The notes beneath the pieces were generated by a model. The model was not told the origin of the DNA, did no database searches, and worked only from the letters and a program-made list of their open reading frames with translations. Of a stretch of 41,396 nt of DNA, positions 10,897-21,745 are shown in pieces. Both the position numbers and the translations under genes were made by a program. Position 1 is the stretch's first letter, and each line of letters starts with the position of its first letter. Source of the stretch: Stereocaulon alpinum (lineage: Eukaryota; Ascomycota; Lecanoromycetes; Lecanorales; Stereocaulaceae); the NCBI GenBank assembly GCA_018257865.1, contig JAEUBA010000154.1, forward strand, positions 1 through 41,396. Reading direction: 5' to 3'.

Positions 10897-11050
10897 TGTT
10901 AGGGCTCCGGGGTATACCGCGGGTATACCGCACCCCCGGACTACTAAGCTATATACAGTCTAATAGTATCGCCCTAGTAAATACCGAATATTTTAAGTTT
11001 TACCCTTAGGGGTTCAGCGGTAGACTGCGCCTATAGTTACTAGGTTAATA
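10897..11050 (+). repeat. 5' LTR of G
   Basis: 154 bp starting TGTTAGGGCTCCGG, with the TG of the LTR terminus still present, and ending CTAGGTTAATA. It matches 11778-11931 with mostly C/T or G/A differences. It is less RIPed than the right copy (TATACCGCACCCCCGG against TATATTATACCCCTAG). Confidence 0.92.
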
Positions 11051-11242
11051 AGTATATTCGGTATAATAAAGCTTAATAATCTTAACCCGAATTATAAAGG
11101 TCTGGGGTTTAATACCGTTAAGGGGGTAATTTCTAAGGGATTTTTTTAGGGGGCGGTAGCTGTAATTAGCTACTAAGCGACCTAATAGGGTTCCCGCCGT
11201 CCTAACCCTACTACGCTGCTTCAGCGCGTAGCCTATAGTAAC

Positions 11243-11690
11243 AAATTTTCGCTAGGGGCTTTAACTATATTATATCGCTAAGTCCTTCGGGTATAAATAA
11301 TATTAATAGGGGCGCCCTATAGGGGCCTACTATCTAGCGGAATCGCCCTTTATAGGGGCTGCTATCTTTATTCGCTAAGTCCTTTAGGTACGAATATTCC
11401 GGTAGGGGCGCCCTTCGGGGGCCTACTACCTAGCGGAAGCGTCCTTTAGGGAGGCCGCTAACTAGAAGTTCCCTTCGTAGGCTTTAACTTTCTTATTTCG
11501 CTAAGTCCTTTAGGTATAAATAATCTAGTAGGGGCGTCCTTTAGGGGCCTACTACCTAGCGGAAGTATCCTTTAGGGAGGCTGCTAACTAGAAGTATCCT
11601 TTACGGGCTTTAACTTATTATTTCGCTAAGTCCTTTAGGCACGAATAATTCTAGTAGGGCGCCCTTTAGGGGCCTTATAACCTAACTTAT
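11243..11690. repeat. About 97-126-bp tandem repeat inside G
   Basis: Units begin TCGCTAAGTCCTT at 11275, 11372, 11498 and 11623, giving periods of about 97, 126 and 125 bp. Each contains TAGGGGCG.CC, GGGGCCT and TAGCGGAA blocks with short inverted arms (GGGGCGCCC / GGGCGCCCC type) that could fold. No protein is encoded. Confidence 0.85.
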
Positions 11691-11758
11691 ACCGAATATT
11701 CGGGCTTATTATAGGGGAATAATATTTTTCTACCCTACTAAGAGGCGCCGTAGACGTC

Positions 11759-11777
11759 GCCTTAGGGGGGGGATAAT
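11759..11777 (+). other. Polypurine tract of G
   Basis: A G-run (TTAGGGGGGGGATAA region) directly upstream of the right 154-bp repeat. It is the expected plus-strand primer site and sets the orientation of G opposite to its host A. Confidence 0.75.
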
Positions 11778-11931
11778 TATTAGGGCTTTAGGGTATACTG
11801 CGGGTATATTATACCCCTAGACTACTAAGCTATATATAGTCTAATAGTATCGCCCTAGCAAGTACTAAACATTTTAAGTTTTACCCTTAGGGGTTCAGCG
11901 GTAGACTGCGCCTATAGTTACTAGGTTAATA
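11778..11931 (+). repeat. 3' LTR of G
   Basis: 154 bp, starting TATTAGGGCTTTAGG and ending CTAGGTTAATA, followed by the GTATT duplication. It carries more TA in place of CA/TG than the left copy. Confidence 0.92.
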
Positions 11932-13271
11932 GTATTTACCTAAGGCTTTATAGCAGCTTCTTTAGCTTAGATATTATATATCTCTTAGTTAATAATTATA
12001 AGGAACTCGTTAAGGGTAGAGTAGTCCTCGTTTATCTTATATTTCTCTATATAGATATCCCTTTTTAGGGCGGGGGAGATTTTCTTATATAGATCTTTAA
12101 ACTAACGCTTAGTATTAATTTTACTAGTAGTTATAAGCTAGGTAAATTTAATCCGGAAGTTATTATAGGTTATTAATCCTATTTTGAGCTTATAATAGGT
12201 AAGGCGGGTAGACTAGATATAGTTATAGTTAAAGAAGCGCTAGTCTAGTATCTTTAAGATATTAAAGGCGTTCTTAGCTAAGTTTATATAGGCGGGATCT
12301 ATATATTAAAGGATTAGGGTTTAAGCTTTACTAGAGGAGTACTTAAAGTAAGTAGAGACTTATTTTAATCCTTCCTAAAAGTTAGTAAAGTATTCCTTAA
12401 TAAATAGCTTTATTACTATCTTCTATAAATTATACTCTACCTTACCCTTATAGTTACTAAAATGATTACGGGGGTACTTAATTTTAGATAGATTAATAGG
12501 AGAGCTACTAGGGGTAGGCTTAGGAAGGTAGTAGTCTATTAATAGCTAGAGGTTAGCGGTAAGGGCTCTCTACTAACGTTAAGGATTAGGAGGTATAGGC
12601 GGGAGGGTATTCGCTATAAGGGCCGCTACTATAGTAGCTTAGATAGTAGTTATTATAAAGGTAGTTTAGGCCTCTATAAAGGCTAGTATATCCCCTATAT
12701 TAATAGGTAGTAGAGGGGGTATAGTAACTATTTTTTTAGTATCTTCCTTAGAGCTTAAGTTCTCTACGTCTTCCAGCTTAGAAGTTTTAATTAAGGGTAG
12801 GGGGTTATTAGGATCTAAAGAAGAGGGTATAGGTACTAAAGACTAGCTTAGAGATAAAAATCCTTAATAGTTAGGAGGTATACTTTAGCGTATACTCTTA
12901 TAAGATAGTATATAAGTAGTAGATAGGTAGGTAGAGGGATAAAGACTAAGGTACTTAGTATTTAGGTAAGTAGGATTAGAATTATATTATTAGGTATAAT
13001 TTAGGTTTATAGAAATTTTCTTTAACACCCGCTAGTACTAGTAATATTATAGGTAGTAGGCTATAGCCTCTTCTAATTATTAATAGTTTATAGGCCTATA
13101 CCTCTTCAGCTTTATCTACTAGTAACTACTCCTTATAGTCTTCGCCTCTAGCAGGTTATTTAGTTTCTTCTACTACCTTAGTAGGGTCGAATACTAAGTT
13201 AGTTTATATTATTTATTTAACCTCGCTAATATACTTACGAGGGTAGGGGTAAGTTATAAGATTTATTCTAA

Positions 13272-13515
13272 TATTAGGGGCCGGCCTAGAGCGAGTCGAT
13301 AGGGGTATTAATTAACTAGGAGAATAAATCTAAGGAAGAAAGCTATATATATAGAGCGTGTATATAATATAATAGGGACGCAGCTTAGTAGGCGCTAAGG
13401 CTAAAGAGGGCCTAGCGTCCGACCTAGGCCGAATCTAGGCCAAACCTAGGTTAAGGTATATAAACACTAGCAAGTAATAAAGGACTAGTTAGTAACGAAA
13501 GGCTAGCCCGTAATA
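13272..13515 (-). repeat. 5' LTR of Gypsy A
   Basis: 244 bp matching 5017-5260. It keeps several CA/TG dinucleotides lost from the other LTR (for example GAGCGTGTATA, GCAGCTTAG, GGCCAAACC). It is followed by the ATATA target duplication and then by the resumed interior of B. Confidence 0.92.
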
Positions 13516-13529
13516 ATATAAAATAGGAC

Positions 13530-15110
13530 TAATACCCCCTCTACTATAAAGCGTTATATCTTACCTATTCTTTTAGACTAAGGCTAAGCTTAGTAAGCTA
13601 CCTATTAATAAAGAGTACTACCTACTTAATAAGTAAGTACCTACTAATTAAATAATTAGTATATCTTAAAGAAAGCTAAATCCCTATTTTTTTAAAACCC
13701 TTAACTACTTTCGCGTTAATACCTATACTCGAAAAACTCTAATAATACGCGTACTACTATACTTATATACTACCTTATAAGAGTATACGCTAAAGTATAC
13801 CCTCTAACTAGCTAGGATTCCCGTCTACCTTAAGGAGTTAATCCTTAATACCTATACCTTCCTCTTCTAACCCTAACGATCCTCTACTATTAATTAAGAA
13901 TTCTAAACTAGAAGCCTTAGAGAACTTAAGCTTAAAAGATATCTTTAGGGATATTAAAAATAACCCCCCTACTAAAAATACTATTACTATTCCCCTATTA
14001 AGTAATAGGATAGCTAACTAAATACCCCCCTTTACCTTAGCTTAGTAAGCTATTATTACTACTATTATTATAATAGCTTTAGTAGAATCCTAATCTTAGT
14101 AGGCTACCCCTACTTTAACCCTACCTTCGAATAATCCCCGCTAATAAAGATCCCTTACTATTAACCTCTAGCTATTAGTAGACTACTACCTCTCTAAGCC
14201 TATACCTAGCGGGATAGCTATTAAAGTATTAAAAATTAAATACCCCCGATCCTACTTTAGTAATTATATAGGGGAGGTTAAATATAACGCGTAGAAAATA
14301 GATATAAAGATCTTTATAAAGGAATACCCTACTAATTTTTAGAATAAAGCTAAGTAAGTCTCTATATATTATAAGTATACTATAGGAGAGGCGAAAACCC
14401 TAATCCTTTAATATATAAATCTAAACTACGCGTCCCCTATATATAATACTACTAATATATTAAAGGTATTAGATTAGCGTTTTTTCGACTATAACTACGT
14501 CTAGTCTACTTACTATATATATTATAAGCTTAAGATAGGATCTATAACCTATAACACCTTTTAGATTAAGTTTACCTACTTAGCGACTACTAGAAAGATT
14601 AGTACCTAGTATTAGTTTAAGGATCTATATAAGAAAATCTCTCCCGCCTTAAAGAGAAGCGTCTATATAGAAAAGTATAAGATAAATAAGGACTATAGTA
14701 CCTTAGATAAGTATCTTATAATCTTAAATTAAGAAATACGAAATATTAGGTCTAAGGAAATAGTAAATAAGCCTTAGATAGAGATAGCCTTAGACTCTTA
14801 TAATATCCTTAAGATAAGTAGCTAGCGACCCTCCTTACCTACCCTTATCTTAACTCCCTACTTAGATCGTTAAGTCTCCTTTAGGAATACTATTTCTTAC
14901 CCTTATCCTCCTTCTCTAGTACTAGTAGTATTAGCTTCCCCTAAAACGCCTGCTAACTCGCTATATAATAACTACGGTAAAATTAGCTACTAAGCGAACG
15001 ACTATCCTTAGAAACGTAGCTAATAGTCTCTTAAGAAGAAGATTTCGGAGGTTATAGTTAGTAAGGAAATAGAGTCTAATAAGCTATTAGAAAACTCTTA
15101 GGTTATAGTA
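13530..15110 (+). pseudogene. Gypsy B gag
   Basis: The plus-strand frame immediately inside B after the A insertion would encode capsid and nucleocapsid. A zinc knuckle lies at 14964-15005 with exact C-x2-C-x4-H-x4-C spacing; its metal-ligand codons read TAT, TAC, TAC and TAT (Tyr) as RIP would leave them. Upstream (about 14280-14830) a Lys/Tyr/Trp-rich region resembles a Gypsy capsid, with frequent TAA/TAG in frame. The start codon is not identifiable because TG in ATG is itself a RIP target. Confidence 0.75.
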
Positions 15111-18100
15111 AAGTCTTTAGCTATAGTAGGAGCCCTAATCTATAGAAGGACTTATAATTTAATTTTTAGACCTTTATTAGAGGCCGCTAGTTCCTAGTTA
15201 ATATAGAGCTAAGATATAATAGATCTTTCGTTAAAACCTATTTATATATTAATAGTAAAGCTAATATTTTTAGTATAATTAAAACCTCCCTCGCCTTCGC
15301 CCTTTCTAAGTCCTTTAAGATTTACTTTATTAAGCTTTCTAAACTAATCGTCCTAACTAGCTATAATAGCTAAAGCGGCTCTCTAATTATAGTTACTCTA
15401 CTTATAATAATAATTAATTATTATTATATTAATTTTCTATTTTTAGTTACTAACTTAGGTTAGACTAATATTCTTATTAGTTAGAAATTCTTAAAGTACT
15501 ATAATATTAAGTAAGTCTATATAAAAGGGAAGAATAGCCTTAAATAGCCTACTAATATAGCTATTTAATAGTACTTTAATAAGAGGGTACTCCTCCCTAT
15601 AACTTCGCTTAAAAAACTAATTTCCCTAGAGTATTAATAAGATACTAAGCGTTAGAACGCTTTTTTTAAGGTAGATAAGTATTACTATAGCTAAGCTAGG
15701 CTCGCCTCTATTAACCCTAAGCTTTTAATAGACCGCTAGATTAATACCTTATCCTAAAGTATACTACCCTCTCCGTAGTTAGTGTTACGGGTAACCCCGC
15801 AAGGTCACGAGCAAGGCACGTGATAGGGTTAGTAGGTAAAGGACTATTAGGAGAGGACCTAGTAATATAGGTGATCCGGGATATATTAGGTAGATTATAG
15901 GGTGATATAGAAGATATAGGGCTAGATTACTTAGATTAGGCTAGGGCTTAGTATAATTAAGGTGAATATATAAGGAAGGGTTTTCCTTTAGTAGAATATT
16001 TCTAATCTCCTTATATTCAACTTATATAATAGAGAGGAGTCTTAGCTAAAGATACTTTAACGACTATCTATCTCTATTACCTTCTAGTACTTAATACACT
16101 GTGTGATTTACCCGTAGGAGTTAAACCACCCCGTTATAGTTAGCTTTAGTTTCTCCTACTCGCTTAAAATTACCTAATTTATATAGCGGTAGGCCGTTAA
16201 GTTTTATATAAGACCTAAAGAAATACTTCGCTAAAATAGAGAATACCCTCTAAGGGTTAAATATACTAGTTATATTAAGTCTAAAGATATTACTAGCTAA
16301 GACTTAACGCCCTAGCTATAATACTTATATAATAGATATTACCCTAATTTCTACTATTATAATATCCTATTTCTACCTTAGTAAGAAGTCTAGGAGACTT
16401 CCTAATTCTAATACCTTTATCGCCTCTATATAGGATTTAGAGCGCGAGATTAACTATAGGGTAGACTAATATTAGGAGCGTCTTTTTCTTAAGCTTACTA
16501 TTATAGATATAAGTCTCTCCCCTTAAGAAGTACTTAAGATTAAATACTAGGCTAATAAGGACTTAGTAAAGGCTAAGCTTCTATTATTATACTAAGAGTT
16601 CGCCCCTCTCTTTTTATAAAGAGACTCTAATATATTACCTAATAGAAGACTAGGTATAGACTATAAAATTAAGCTTACTAGCCTAAATACCTTAACCTTT
16701 AAGCTGCTATAAAAGATAACTAATAAGTAACTCTCTAAGGCTAAACGCTATATTATAGACTACCTCTATAAGGGATTTATTAAGCTATCGAATATACTAT
16801 ATATAGCTCTAATACTCTTTACTAGAAAGGAAGATAATAGCTTATACTTCTATATTAATTTCTAAAAGCTTAATAACCTAACTAAGAAGGATCTATACCT
16901 ACTCCCTTTAATAAATAAGATAATAGCTTAAATCTATAAGGCTAAGATCTTTATAAAGATTAACGTCTAATAAGCGTTCTACTAAGTAAGGATCTATTAG
17001 GACTTAGAGGACCTTATTAGCTTCTATAGTTAATATAGTACCTTTAAGTATAGGGTAATACTATTTAGGTTAACTAATACCCTAGCTACCTTCTAGCGCT
17101 TTATTAATAATATCCTAATAAAGTATCTTAATAACTTCTACTTAATATATATAGATAATATCCTAATCTACTCTAAGTCTATTATAGAGTATAAGATCTA
17201 CATTAAGAAGATTATAGCTATCTTATAGGCTAATAACCTATAAGCGGATATTAAATAGAGCGAGTTTAATATTAAGAAGACTAAGTTTCTTAGCTTTATT
17301 ATTAGAGTTAATAGTATTAAGGTAAATCTAGAGAAGGTCGCTATTATTAAGACCTAATAGTATATAAGTAATATATAAGGTATCTAAAGCTACCTAGGCT
17401 TCTATAACTTCTACTAAAGGTTTATTTAAGGGTATAGCTAGATTACAGCTCCGCTTATCCGCCTAATAGCTAAGGATATACCCTTCTATTTTAATAATAC
17501 CTATTATAATATATAGGACTCCCTCCGCTAAGTACTCCTCTCTATCTCTATCCTTAAGTATTATAATCCCTATAAGGAAACCCGCCTTAAGACGGATTTC
17601 TTAGATAGTATAGTCGCTAGTATCTTATTATAGAAATATAAGAATAGCCTCTTCTACTTAATAAAATACTTCTTAAAGATAATAGGGGATATAAAGCTAA
17701 ATTACCTAATTTATAATAAGGAGCTACTCGCGATTTTCCGCTCCTTCTAGTAGTATAAGCTGGAGCTTCTTAGAGCTTAGAAGTCGGTCTATATCTATAC
17801 TAATTATAAAGTATTAGAATACTTTATAATTACTAAAGATCTTATAGCCTACTAAGCTCGCTAGGCTAAGTTTTTTACTAACTTCTACTTTATAATTATA
17901 TACTATATAGGTATTACGAATACTATAGTAGATATACTATTTTATAGGGAGTAAGATATTACGCCTTTAGAAGCCTATAAACGCGCGATCTAAAGCTAGT
18001 AACTCCTCCTAAATAAGAAGGTTAACCCTTAAATACTAAAAGAGGTTACTATCTCCTCCCTTACTACCTATCTAAACTATAACCTAGTCTAAGCTATAGA

Positions 18101-19700
18101 AAAGGTTAAGCTATTACCTATAGCTACGCTAATAGACCTTAAAGAGCTAGAAGAGTACCTAAAAGGCGAAGCGCCTAATCCCGCCTTAGTAACCGTATAT
18201 AATATTAAGGGCTATAATATTATCGACTAGGTAATTAATACTAATAAGAACTCGCCGGAGCTAGAACCCCTATATAAGTAAGCCTAAAATAACTACCTTA
18301 ACTATAACTTAGACTATAGTAAGCTATACTTCTAAGGTAGACTTAAGGTACTAATAGAGCTACTAAAGCTACGGATATCTTTAATCTACTATATCTACGC
18401 CCAGCCAGCTATCGCGTATATAGGGATTAGTAAGGTTAAGATAATCCTATCTAAATAGTACTATTAGAGGAATATTAGAAATAATATAATATAGTATATT
18501 ACTAATTATAGCTATACTTATATAAAGGCTTATAGGGATAAGACCCTAAGCTTTCTAAAGCCTCTAGAGATTCTAGCCCGTCTATATTAGTACTTAACTA
18601 TAGACTTTACTAAGCTACCGCTAGATAAGGCTAGCTATAACTTTACTTTTATAGTTATAGACCGACTATTAAAGAAATCTCTCTTAGTACTATACTATAA
18701 AACTATTATAGTTAAAGGGATAGCTAAGTTATTCCTAACTTACTAAACCTGCTATTAGGGTATACCTAACTCTATTATATTAGATTAAGGGGTATAGTTT
18801 ATATTAACTTTCTAGAAGGAGTACTACTATATCCTAAGTACTAAGGTAAAGCTAATAATATCCTATAATCCGAATATTAATAGCTAAACGGAGATTATAA
18901 ACTAGTATATAAAGTAGCGCCTCCGGCCTTTCTATATATACTATTAGGATAACTAAAGCTAGATACTACTAATTATAGATTTAGCCTAGTTAATATTACC
19001 CTATAAATCTCTAGGTATTATACCTTTCTAGCTACTAAATAGATATAAGCTATATACTTCTTAGGACCTCTATAATCCTAACCCTCCTACTACCGCTTTA
19101 GAGAAGCTAAATTATAAAGACGCTATATAAGTTACCTCCTAAATAGAAAATATTATATAATTTATATACTCCTCCTTATAGTCGTAGTAGGATAAGATAA
19201 GACGAATAGCTAACTATAAGTATTATAAGGTAGACTAAGATATTAGAGATCTAGTACTAGTTAATACCTAAAACTAGAAGATAGATTAGCCCTCCTATAA
19301 GCTCTCTAATAGCTAGTATAGTCTAGTTAAGGTCTTAGAAAAGATTAGCGAAAGCTGGAAAGTAGAACTCCTATAGGACTAGGTAATCTAGCTAGTATTC
19401 TACTCCTACTCCCTCTATAGATATCCTAATAATCCCCTACTAGGATAGTAACGCCCTAACCTAGCCCTAATATAACTTCTACTAGAGTAAGACGAGTAGG
19501 AATTAGAGGAGATACTAGGCTCTAAACTAGTTAGCTCTACCTTAAAGTATTAGATTAGGTAGAGAGGTATTAATAAAGACCTAGAATAGTATCCCTACTC
19601 TAATATAATAATAGCGCCTTATATATTAAGGGTCTTCTACCTACGGTACCCTAATATAAAGGGCCCTCTATAAGTACTCCCTACTTAGCTGAAGGCTTAT
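15111..19700 (+). pseudogene. Gypsy B pol (protease, RT, RNase H, integrase, chromodomain), split by H
   Basis: After a protease-like part (about 15150-15700) and solo LTR H, the RT runs with GFIxPSNxxY and ILFxRKxDNSLxFYINF (about 16770-16870), FxKINV.QAF.QVR (about 16955-16990), and YIDN at 17148-17159, where YMDD is expected (Asp to Asn). It continues with KTKFLGFII (about 17278-17310). RNase H and the connection follow, with NTVADIL..REQDITPLEAY (about 17915-17980). The integrase core (about 18560-18960) includes TIDFTKLPLDKA and PNSIISDQGxQF. The C-terminus (about 19500-19640) has a chromodomain-like strand YxVRxRGIDKDLExYPYSNI. Chromodomain plus RT type indicates a chromovirus. Gln/Trp codons have become stops throughout. 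Confidence 0.9.
15783..16138. repeat. Solo LTR H inserted in B pol
   Basis: 356 bp starting TGTTACGGGTAACC and ending CACCCCGTTATA (GTTACA before RIP), so its ends form a short inverted repeat. It is flanked by a perfect 5-bp duplication GTTAG (15778-15782 and 16139-16143). It has no internal region, so it is what remains after LTR-LTR recombination. A TATATAAGG box-like element (about 15967) fits a promoter. The left 50 bp keep many CA/TG while the rest is RIPed. It matches none of the other LTRs in the window. Confidence 0.88.
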
Positions 19701-19770
19701 AATAATAGGATTAATAACTATACCTACCTTAATAATAATTACCTAATAACTATAACTACGCGGACGTAGT

Positions 19771-19790
19771 TTTTTAGAGGGGGGGGGTAG
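19771..19790 (+). other. Polypurine tract of Gypsy B
   Basis: TTTTTAGAGGGGGGGGGTAG lies immediately upstream of the right LTR at 19791. It is the expected plus-strand primer and confirms the plus orientation of B. Confidence 0.8.
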
Positions 19791-20067
19791 TATTATAATC
19801 CTAATCTAGAGGCTTTTTCTACTACTAGTATAGAGGTAGCGTATTAGTATAGAGATAGCTTAGTATACTAAGTAATACGGTTCTTAGATAGGGACTAGCG
19901 GCGAGCTAGCCTTAGGGGTATTTAGGCTTATAAGCTTACTAGCTCTTTCCTTTCTTCTTCGTCCTATTCTCTAAATACTAAGCGTAGCCTATTAGCTAAA
20001 TTCTAATATAAGGTAGTTTTCTTTAAAGCTGCCTTCTCCTACGATTACCTCTAGGCGAGCCGTAATA
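19791..20067 (+). repeat. 3' LTR of Gypsy B
   Basis: 277 bp beginning TATTATAATCC and ending GAGCCGTAATA, matching 4739-5014. It is followed by the target duplication CTTAA (20068-20072). Confidence 0.92.
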
Positions 20068-20072
20068 CTTAA

Positions 20073-20893
20073 GCTACCTCCTTATAATACTACTAATATT
20101 ATTCTACTTATTAGGGTCTTTATACTATATAGTAATATTAGCCTAGTTCCTTAAGTAAGTAACTACTACGGTAGTATACTAAAGAACTATCTTATATCCT
20201 TTAGTATTAGCTTTTTTAGAGACCTTAATAATAGAGTCTCCGCTAAAGGTATTATAATCGAATTCTTCTAAAGACTTTATACTAAAGAATACCTCTTTAC
20301 CTCGCTATAATACTAACTAATATCCTAATAGCGACGACGACGAGTATAACGAGCGAATAGGCCTACTAGGCTAGACGAGTAATTATACCGGGCTACGAAC
20401 CTAGTAAAATAATATAGGATAGGGAAGGAAGAGAGAAGGGGAGCGTTAGTAGTAGAGGTAAGTAAGGGATACGTCCTAATATAATAATAGAGTAATAGCG
20501 ATAGTAGTAGAGGCCTACTAAAGATTTATATAGCCCTTAAGGTAGAGAAAGAATTAAAGAAAGAATATAGTATATAAAGGCTATAGAGTAGGTACTACTA
20601 AAGTTTATAGAGAAGGTCTAAGAGATACTATAGATAAATATAAATAAGACTATATAAAGCTTTTTCTAAAATATAGTAGAAAGGATTATAGAATATATAT
20701 AGGAGAATACTATTAAAAGATATACTATAAAGGAGTATTATAGCTAATTAACGCGTAAAGACTACTTAACTAAAAGGGTAAATAATAGCTAAGTAGATAT
20801 AGCCTATATAGCCTAAAAGGACTAAAATACTATCTACCTAGCTATACTTAGGGTAGAAGATATTAAGAAAGTAAAGTAAATAATAGTTAAGAT
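20073..20893 (+). pseudogene. LINE ORF1-like fragment (copy 1), 3' of Gypsy B
   Basis: This continues the DNA interrupted by B at 4738. The part 20325-20715 matches 39100-39490 in the second, better-defined LINE ORF1 copy, including a GACGACGACGAG acidic run (Asp-rich), a CGAGCGAATAGGCCTACTAGG block and a Lys/Arg-rich AGGTCTAAGAGATACTATAG block. After about 20715 the two copies diverge, and no zinc knuckle is visible here, so this copy is deleted internally or belongs to a sister family. The frame closes with a TGA at the start of the (TTGA)n tract near 20898. Confidence 0.65.
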
Positions 20894-21111
20894 TAATTGA
20901 TTGATTGATTAATTTATACGCCTATTCTAGTATCTATATATACTAATAAGGGTGTTCTCTTATATTATTAGGAAATCTAGGGGGGTTAAAGGCCCTCTAG
21001 ACGCGAAAGAAACCTTTCTAGAGTTACCCCTTCTAGCTAAAAACTTTCGCTTATTAGCTTACTTATTATTCTACTCCGCCTATCTAACCTCGCCGCTAGG
21101 CTCTATAATAC
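20894..21111 (+). repeat. Dispersed tail repeat T, plus-strand copy
   Basis: A TTGA-type tandem (about 20894-20910) is followed by TTTATACGCCTATTCTAG and about 190 bp that match 1-214 in inverted orientation. It contains a small palindrome GTATCTATATATAC. A 69-codon open frame (20952-21161) rich in Leu/Ile falls in it but is a RIP-made artefact: the other copies do not keep it as a gene. Confidence 0.8.
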
Positions 21112-21422
21112 TAGTAATAATAATCTCTATTACCCTAATAGGCCCTATAATACTCCGGTAGCTCCGCTACCTTTAGCTTCTACTTACGCTTAGGCTTCTT
21201 TATCTTTAGGGTTTTTATTACCGGTTCTACTCTAATAGGGAGTTTAGACTAGGAGAGCTATTCCCTAGTAAGTCGATACTACGTTAGGAATCCTAACCTA
21301 ACTAGCTATCTTACAGCCGCTCTTATACTAGTAACCTCAGCTAGTATAGTCCTAATATTATAAGTCTCTACCTCTTTAATAAGCTCCCTTCGAGTGTCGC
21401 TAAGCTCTAGGTAGTATAGGAG
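21112..21422. other. Unassigned RIPed spacer before element D
   Basis: About 310 bp, RIPed but with a few surviving CA (CTTACAGCCGC, ACCTCAGC). No coding motif was recognised. It ends at the LTR of D without a recognisable target duplication. Confidence 0.5.
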
Positions 21423-21743
21423 TGTTAACCCTCAAGCGTGTGCGCGTTATAGCTACGCTAACGTAATAATATTAATTAGGGTCTAGGGGCTTAGCAATAG
21501 TATTACTACCTAGGACTCCCCCGTATTTTAGGGATCTTTAGAAATTAGTTCTGCTACTACTTAACTACTAAGTAATATAATTATATCTATTGCTTAATAC
21601 CTAAATCTAGTAACTTTACGTCTCTTATACCTTAGTACGCTAGCTTAGAGCCGGCGTTGCTAGCCTTTATAGTTCTAATTTCTCTACCTTTTTAAGGGAG
21701 AGGCTCGGAGTTGCTATAATATTAGGTTAGATACGTAGTTATA
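21423..21743 (+). repeat. 5' LTR of Gypsy D
   Basis: From TGTTAACCC to GTTATA (GTTACA before RIP). The first 248 bp match 28140-28387. The block TTCTAATTTCTCTACC..GGTTAGAT (about 21671-21732) is missing from the right copy, after which ACGTAGTTATA is shared again, so the full LTR is taken as 321 bp. Confidence 0.75.
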
Positions 21744-21745
21744 CT

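Larger units (their letters stand above)
10897..11931 (+). mobile_element. Element G: TRIM-like miniature LTR retrotransposon nested in A
   Basis: 1035 bp with two 154-bp terminal direct repeats (10897-11050 and 11778-11931) and a perfect 5-bp duplication GTATT (10892-10896 and 11932-11936). A purine tract TTAGGGGGGGGA just upstream of the right repeat gives a plus orientation. The 727-bp interior has no coding capacity but holds about four copies of a GC-rich unit. LTRs, TSD, polypurine tract and a sub-1-kb non-coding interior are the hallmarks of terminal-repeat retrotransposons in miniature. It must borrow proteins from an autonomous element, which is not identified here. Confidence 0.9.
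10641..13260 (-). pseudogene. Gypsy A gag, split by G
   Basis: This minus-strand region between pol and the 5' LTR would encode the capsid/nucleocapsid polyprotein. The clearest landmark is a CCHC zinc knuckle at 10678-10719, spacing C-x2-C-x4-H-x4-C, in which the coordinating codons mostly read TAT/TAC (Tyr), as expected when TGT/TGC/CAT/CAC are RIPed. Upstream (about 12000-12600) a Lys-rich, Tyr-rich frame resembles a retrotransposon capsid, including a NNFRIKFT-like segment, but is too damaged to assign in detail. G (10897-11931, TSD GTATT) interrupts it near its 3' part. In-frame TAA/TAG codons are frequent. Confidence 0.72.
5017..13515 (-). mobile_element. Gypsy LTR retrotransposon A (chromovirus-like), nested in B
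   Basis: LTRs at 5017-5260 and 13272-13515 are flanked by a perfect 5-bp duplication ATATA (5012-5016 and 13516-13520). A C-run just inside the left LTR is a G-rich polypurine tract on the minus strand, so the left LTR is the 3' LTR and the element reads right to left. Minus-strand order is gag with one zinc knuckle, protease, RT, RNase H, integrase, chromodomain. Two younger elements, C (8090-9516) and G (10897-11931), interrupt it. Without them A is about 6 kb. It landed at the LTR/internal junction of B, so it is younger than B. Confidence 0.93.
4739..20067 (+). mobile_element. Gypsy LTR retrotransposon B (chromovirus-like), with nested insertions
   Basis: Bounded by matching LTRs (4739-5014 and 19791-20067) and by a perfect 5-bp duplication CTTAA at 4734-4738 and 20068-20072. 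A purine tract lies directly upstream of the right LTR, so the element reads left to right. The internal region starts at 5015 and, after nested element A (5017-13515), resumes at 13521 with gag, protease, RT, RNase H, integrase and a chromodomain. A solo LTR (H) sits between protease and RT. Without insertions B is about 6.5 kb, normal for a fungal Gypsy element. All coding domains are RIP-inactivated. Confidence 0.93.

Noticed and set aside
20952..21161. 69-codon Leu/Ile-rich open frame that looks like a small membrane protein
   Set aside because: It lies in dispersed repeat T; the frame is not kept in the other copies and its hydrophobic bias follows from TA-rich RIPed DNA.
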